Below are positions 58,653 through 64,000 of a stretch of 64,000 nt of DNA, in pieces. The notes under the pieces were generated by a model. That model saw nothing but the letters and a program-made list of their open reading frames with translations. It had not been told where the DNA came from and did not search any database. How positions within the stretch are numbered: position 1 is the stretch's first letter; every line of letters begins with the position of its first letter. Source of the DNA: Amanita rubescens (Eukaryota; Basidiomycota; Agaricomycetes; Agaricales; Amanitaceae); contig WION01000064.1 of the NCBI GenBank assembly GCA_015039365.1, forward strand, positions 62,001 through 126,000, read 5' to 3'. Made by a program: the position numbers and the translations under genes.

Positions 58653-59390
58653 CTAGTGAAGACCAGTGACGTCAGAGCCTCTCCTCCACGCGAACGCCCT
58701 GACAGGCGACCCATCCTCCACTCCACCCAAATACAGCGGTACAAAGCTAATCGCCCAATCTTCACTCACATCCTTTCCTTCTCCCAATAGCGCATCTACA
58801 TTCGCCAAATTTTCTACAATCAGCCGTCCTTTTCCCAACACCGTTTCGTGCACTCCAAAGTCTCCCTTCCCATTAACCTCCCCTTCCGGAGTCTCGTCCG
58901 GACTCAGCGTGTCAACTCCAAGTATCTTCACTCCCCTCGCTACAATTTCCTCTGCCGCATCCCGCGTAAGATATGGATGCGCAAAATATTCTGCCATAAA
59001 CCACTTTTTCGACCACCCTGTGTACAATACCAATGCGATCCCTTCTTTCATCTTCCCTTCATACTTTTCCAAATCAGCCCACGTTATCCTCTCTCTTGGC
59101 TTGATAAACCCGGTCGATTCGTTACCCCTGAGGGTGGATAAATCCACCACGACGGCTGGAACAGCGATCAACTCTGCGATCGGGAATTGTCCAATCGGTT
59201 TGCCGTCAAGGAAGAAGTGCGAAGGTGCATCGATGTGTGTTCCGGTGTGTGTTCCGAGGCTTAATTTGTGCACGCTGACGCCATCTGCAGGAATGGTGCA
59301 GAGCGGTGTGCAGACGAATGGGCGGTCTCCGGGATAAACTGGGATGTTGGAGGTGAGAGGATGGGTAAGGTCGATGATAGAGTCTGGCAT
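58653..59390 (-). CDS. Cyclase/kynurenine-formamidase-like metal hydrolase
   Basis: Single exon from the ATG at 59390 (MPDSIIDLTHPL), 245 residues; an in-frame ATG at 59453 would add 21. The core motif HTGTHIDAPSHF (HxGTHxDxPxH) binds the catalytic metal, preceded by PVYPGDRPF and followed by TGWSKKWF, GVKILGVDTLSPD and FVPLYLGGVEDGSPVRAFAW. This family (PF04199) includes kynurenine formamidase and related hydrolases; the substrate is unknown. There is no signal peptide with this start. It is the intact parent of the truncated copy at 57172-57660. Confidence 0.87.
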   Translation of the reverse strand: MPDSIIDLTHPLTSNIPVYPGDRPFVCTPLCTIPADGVSVHKLSLGTHTGTHIDAPSHFFLDGKPIGQFPIAELIAVPAVVVDLSTLRGNESTGFIKPRERITWADLEKYEGKMKEGIALVLYTGWSKKWFMAEYFAHPYLTRDAAEEIVARGVKILGVDTLSPDETPEGEVNGKGDFGVHETVLGKGRLIVENLANVDALLGEGKDVSEDWAISFVPLYLGGVEDGSPVRAFAWRRGSDVTGLH

Positions 59391-60109
59391 TCCAGAAGTA
59401 TGGGACTTCCGTCTTTGGACGTATCGTCTCACGGCAGAGCAAGTGACAGGCATAACACTGAGCACTAACGGCAAATTGATCTTCTCTCATGGTCAGCTAC
59501 CGAGCAGTTACCCGCTGCTCGCTTCCCTCACAGTGCGCACAAGCCACACACGAAGTTACGCTGACGTTTGCAAACCCTCTGCTTGATCGCTAAGAATCGG
59601 TGGACCGAGAACTTGTGAATGTTTCCAGCCCCTTGAAGTAGCATCTGCTTTTCGTCACCCACGATGGGCAATACTCAGCGGTGCGCATGCTTCCTTTTCG
59701 CCTATCTTCGTCTAACCTGATCACCCCAGGTCTTCTATCTATATTCATCATCACTTGCTATCCCGGCATACACAGATGGGTTCTGCGGTCACGAACGTGC
59801 ATTCGTTCGTTCCTGCATATATCTGGACTGATATACTTTTCCCGGGTTCAGATCCTCCATCAACACTACCAACATCTCTTCTACCCACATCTGGTTTAGA
59901 GCGGCATTTCCTTACCATATTTCACCAACATCTTCATGGTCACCTTATCAAACGATTCGTCTGCTCTAGGACGTCCAATTATGTACAAGTTACCGGTCAC
60001 ACATACAAGATAGCGCAATGAGATCTGCAATACAATGAGTCCGTAAAAGGTTTTACAGGCTAAAACGTCTGTGCTAGAGGAAAGAACGAAAGTTGTATTC
60101 AATATGAAA
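59391..60109. other. Intergenic, nothing recognised
   Basis: Between the 5' end of the cyclase and the 3' end of the GH5 gene. Short plus-strand frames have no features. Confidence 0.4.
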
Positions 60110-62382
60110 TCAGCCAAGGAAAGCCTGTGACTCTTCCTGAATGGATTTGATAAACTGAGAAGCACTTTGGATGAAGTGAGTAGATTAACATATCGTCGTG
60201 TAAAATTGACTTACCCAGCACCTAGGATACTGTAACCGTCGTTGGGTGAACTACCGGTTGAGCTCAGTTTCATCGGTCGGCGTTGAAACTGGTGTTCCTG
60301 GTTGAACCGACAGACCACCTTGACCCCACTACGAATATCGACAGGTCAGTATAGTGTTGGCAGCGCTGAGCGGGACAGCTACCTGGTATTGAACGATGCC
60401 TGAGAGGCCGCCCGTGAGGGAGGCTAAATGACTTGATCAACACCGATGTTCCGCATTGGGCGAGGATATTTACCTTGAATCCACTGTTGGTAGATTTCAT
60501 CCCTTTGTTGGTCTGTTACGCCATACATGATGTCTGGGTAAGGTTGTCAGTTCAGAGCAATACCACGACACGCTCGACGGACCTGTTTGATTCGCAAAGA
60601 CTGGTTCAGCGGAGTCGGAGGGAACAAATGCCTGCGCGTTGTTCTGCGTAACTAGACCAAGACTTGTAAAGATGACGGGTTTGTTGTTCCTGTCGATCGT
60701 TAGAGATACTCTAATGAAATCCGTGGGTAGCCTTGTACCTTGCTGCGGACTCCGCTTGTAGTCGAATCCAGTCAAGACCAATAAGAAGACTTTGGTTCCC
60801 CGTGAGCGGACCCGGCAGCCCGGTCACTGCAGACTCCGCACGCAGTTTAAGAAGAGTTGCGTTGCCTCCGCCGGGACCCCCTGGCTCGGATGCACCAGGG
60901 ATGTAGAGGAGCTGGTTTGGAAGGAGTTGGGCAGATCCTGCGCTGATGTTTTTGATTCCGAGAATATCCTCACTGTCGACTCCGGTTGAACCGTCCGTAG
61001 TCGGATCAGGTTGAGGACTTTGCCGGCGGCGCTTTGTTTCTATTCCATGGTAAGAGCAGAACGGTCATGGTTGAGAAATGGAACGTACGCAGAGCTGACC
61101 AACGGCCCCTAATCTGGATAACACCTTCGGAAGTTGTCCGCTCATCAATCTCAGTCATTCTGAGTTTCTTAAGCAATTCCTTCTTCTGTTTCATGACCGA
61201 CTTCTTGGTCAAAGGTTTGGGTAGTCTGCGCCGAGCTATGGGGGAGGTTGAAGGCTTGGAAGGGCTCGGCTTGGAAGGACTCGGCTTCTGGAAAAGCTTC
61301 GGGCAATCCAGGCAAAAGTATCCCGAAGCACTGGAGAACCGTCATATATCGGACGATGGGCAGGCTAAACATGCTCACCCCGAGGTAACTAGGTGATTTG
61401 GATCTACCGACTTTATGTGATCCGCCATGATGGCGTGCCAATTTGTTACGGTCGTGGTGGCACAGGTTGGAGAATTAGGCAAAGTGGAATTGCACCTCGG
61501 ATCGTTGGCGATTTCCCTGAAGATGCAGGTAAGTGGATATGGGGGAGAGTTTCGTTGACCGATACCATGAAAAAATATTGGGCTTGTTGACATAGCGGGA
61601 TATGACTTGGGCTGTGTAATTCTTGAAAGCGTTGATAAGGGTTTCATCAACGAAGAACTGGCTGTGATCCTTGACGGGCGCAAGCTCTCGTACATAGACG
61701 TCCATCCCACCTTGTTTGAGGTCAGCAAAATTGCATTACCACGAAGCGAAAACGGACCATATTGGTTGCTTAGGTGGTTGCGCTGAGCAGTCACTTTGGT
61801 CGCCCAACGAGCCATTAAGTTGTTGGGACTATTGACGATACTGTCCGATGGCTGGGGGTTCCAATTATTCGTGAGGGACATGATCAAGAAGAGTTTGTGT
61901 TTCTCCGCGAGTCTGACAACGGTGTCGAGCTTCTGCAGGCCATTGGCGCCGTTGTTGATCGTGACGGTGCCGTTTCTGATGAGCTGAAACCAAGTGCCGT
62001 TTTCAGGGATTGAAGTGACATCTGAGTCCGGTCAGTTAAGCGCAGAGTTGAAGAAAGAAAGAAAGTACCATTGAATGCCCACGTCCTGACAACATTGAAG
62101 CCTGCCTGCGAGATGTTCCCTAGCGTAAAGTCAATGTCCTCATCTGTGTTGAGCGCGGGCAACCAGTAAACTGTTGTGCCAATGAGGGGAAAGTTGCTAG
62201 ACGGAGGTCATGATCACAACTAATAGGGCCGTGGGAAGAGAGTCCGATACATACGTTCCGTTAAAGGAAAAACGCATGTTTGAGCCCACGGTGACGAACT
62301 CTGGCTTAGACTCATTAGAAAGTTCAGAGGAGGTTGCTCCTAGGGCGAGAAGAAGCAGGAGAGCAGCAAGGAACGACCACAT
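60110..62382 (-). CDS. GH5-family secreted glycoside hydrolase (mannanase-like)
   Basis: Multi-exon gene from the ATG at 62382 (signal peptide MWSFLAALLLLLALGATSS) to TGA at 60110. Family stretches are FVTVGSNMRFSFNG, LPALNTDEDIDFTLGN, GFNVVRTWAFN, EKHKLFLIMSLTNNWNP, VDETLINAFKNYTAQVISRYVN, FSW|EIANDPRC across a splice, and VDPNHLVTSG. A central Pro-rich and Lys/Arg-rich insertion and later blocks (LTIDRNNKPVIFTSLGLV, GVTDQQRDEIYQQWIQ) follow. The end is GSSPNDGYSILGAG joined to ASQFIKSIQEESQAFLG. Mannanase-like GH5 enzymes cut beta-1,4-mannan. The usual NEP acid/base motif appears as NDP. A change of frame near 60268 is unexplained. Confidence 0.78.
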
Positions 62383-62889
62383 AGGAGGCTATGTGGAGAC
62401 AAGGAATAGTCATTTGCCAGCTGTAAGTAATATGCGAATATATACCGGTGATATTAAGCTGCTGATCATGAAGCACTGAAGCTCCGTTTGGTTAGCCGAA
62501 CCAGCCCGTAATACTAAGCTTCGGATTATTCGGTGTATATATCTGAAGCCCTGCATATGTTGAACACGTTCATCTCGCAATAGTCAATATCTGGAGCGCT
62601 GGACAGCCGGCGATGCGCGATGGCACAGATCTTGCCCCTTGGTTTCACATCATCCATGACCCCAACTGTGGATATCTCCGGGAATCAGGGTTCTTTTTGA
62701 CAAAAAAACGACGGAAGAGAACGGCACCGGTCAGCGCACCCATCTTACGTCGGTTCCTGTCATGGTATGTACACGCTTGTTCACGGCCAAAACTCTGTTT
62801 TGCAGCCCCAGGGTAGAGCATTTCTCAACACGTTCATGTCATTAACGGGATAGTAACCTTTTTTGCGATGCACTCGGCCGACGTTCAGC

Positions 62890-63305
62890 ATTTGATCGGC
62901 AGTGAAAAAGGAACATCAGGAAAGGCGCTTAAGTGTCATGAACGTTCATAGGATGGACTATCAAGAATTCTCCCGCATGCAATTGAAGAAGGGGTTGGAA
63001 TAGATTATAGGATCTGGTGGAACTGTCACTTCATATGTCCAGTTGTTGACAGCCTGAACTCTGAGCAATTCTGGGTGATGCTGATGCGTGATAACGGCAG
63101 TGAGAAAGCGACATCAGGAAAGGCGCTTAAGTGTCATGAACGTTCCGTAGAATGAACTATCAAGAATTCTCCCGCAATGGAAGAGGTTAGAATGGCGCCG
63201 TTTATGACAAGTTCGCCCCAAGATGAGTAGTGCTACCATTCTACCCCTCAAAGTTTGTCACTTTATATGTCCAGTTATAGTTATGGGTGAAGCTGATGTG
63301 TGATT
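62890..63305. repeat. Two diverged direct repeats, about 200 bp apart
   Basis: gatcggcagtgaaaaaggaacatcaggaaaggcgcttaagtg and about 60 bases after it (from 62895) recur at about 63090 (gataacggcagtgag...). A second shared block, cactt.atatgtccagtt followed by gggtga.gctgatg, is at 63028 and 63253. It is a tandem duplication of about 200 bp with about 85% identity by eye. No coding function is seen. Confidence 0.8.
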
Positions 63306-63866
63306 TACGTGAGTAAACATCAAAACGAAGCAATAGGTGTTCGACCGAATTACCTTAAGAGCGGCGGTTATCAACTCCATCGCCAATAGGCAATGTATAC
63401 AGACCTGTTCAAAGCGGGTATCCTTGTACTATAACTCGCTGTGCCCCGAAACCCTGTGTCTATTCCGTTCAGGAATATTAGAAGTGTTACGGAAATGCAG
63501 CAACCATGTGTAGTTCAATTGTGGCAGGTATCTGAACTTAATTTTCTTTAGCGGAGAACCCCATTCAGAATACTGTCATTTGACATCCAGTATGTTTCCG
63601 CATGAGCCTCACGCCGCTAACTTGTAGACAGGTCCAGGAACTTCATTATCACATTTGGCAAGCGGCGCGGCTGTGGGCAATGACCCTCTGTGATTTGTCT
63701 GGGACTAGTGACGAGTTCATGGTTCGTCATTCACATTAGACAAAAGTTAATTGATTGTGAGTAATCAGCGACTTGTTGAAAAGAATGTGTATTGATCAGA
63801 AGCCTTTTTTCTTTCTGCATGAACGCGCGTTTCATCGGCCGTCAAAAATTCATTTTAGTCGACAAG

Positions 63867-64000
63867 ATGGTCCCACAACTTATCGCAAATACCCCAGATG
63901 ATCCTAGTCCTCACTGGCCAATTTCGCATCCGTTTAGTGTCCCGGTGTCTTGGCGCATCGGTTGTTTTCGAATCGCATATGCACCGCAAGAGGAAGGGAA
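63867..64000 (+). CDS. Possible start of a gene cut by the window edge
   Basis: ATG at 63867 opens an uninterrupted frame (MVPQLIANTPDDPSPHWP ...) to the last base, 44 codons. Pro/His-rich, no signal peptide. Too short to assign; it may be chance. Confidence 0.2.
   Translation, partial: MVPQLIANTPDDPSPHWPISHPFSVPVSWRIGCFRIAYAPQEEG

Larger units (their letters stand above)
62383..64000. other. Intergenic, with a repeated 200-bp unit
   Basis: No complete gene. It contains the direct repeats at 62890-63305. A frame opening at the ATG at 63867 runs off the right edge and is listed separately. Confidence 0.4.

Noticed and set aside
58666..59337. Plus-strand 223-residue frame opposite the cyclase
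   Set aside because: The minus strand carries the complete HxGTHxDxPxH enzyme; the plus frame is its shadow.

Overview
This window is nuclear DNA from a basidiomycete fungus, most likely an Agaricomycete. The evidence is genes split by many 45-70 nt GT..AG introns, tandem families typical of mushroom-forming fungi (AIG1-like GTPases, Crinkler-type NTPase-nuclease proteins, KRE9-like and NIS1-like secreted proteins), and ordinary eukaryotic genes (sulfate permease, SIRT5-type sirtuin, MPDU1, RIF1-like, CNS1/TTC4, queuosine salvage, GH5). I cannot name the species. Exon joins are read from splice signals, frame continuity and family knowledge, not from transcripts.

Layout. (1) 1-18.9 kb: an accessory array of AIG1/GIMAP-like GTPases in two clades, a minus-strand clade (start PNVIIFGETGVGKSS) and a plus-strand clade (start ATPNVIVFGETGAGKSS). 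Three times a minus gene and a plus gene stand head to head (736/1507, 7897/8880, 15929/16842). The plus clade shares a 47-49 nt 5' UTR intron. At least five copies in the window are broken. Inside the array sits an apparently intact 970-residue Crinkler-type P-loop NTPase plus PD-(D/E)xK-like nuclease gene (9947-13018). (2) 19-25 kb: two tandem emopamil-binding-protein (EBP) genes on a segmental duplication that also copied the 3' end of a KRE9-like gene. (3) 25.6-34 kb: sulfate permease, a CoA-transferase family III gene and a sirtuin on the minus strand, interrupted by a broken Crinkler fragment and two more broken GTPases. (4) 34.2-43.8 kb: five NIS1-like secreted-protein genes with one exon plan, plus decayed fragments. 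(5) 44-64 kb: mostly housekeeping genes (MPDU1-like, RIF1-like, CNS1, QNG1, a cyclase family enzyme, GH5), with a cyclopropane-synthase pseudogene and a tandemly duplicated cyclase block.

How it fits together: the left third resembles an immune or conflict locus, with many fast-decaying GTPase copies around an NTPase-nuclease effector-like gene. This is an inference from gene content. The right half is mainly core metabolism and chromosome maintenance.

Caution: a 235-bp stretch occurs twice at 51.2 and 51.7 kb and differs mainly by one-base changes in base runs, and the CNS1 gene is broken by one extra A. Both suggest run-length sequencing or joining errors, so pseudogene calls that rest on a single one-base shift are provisional.
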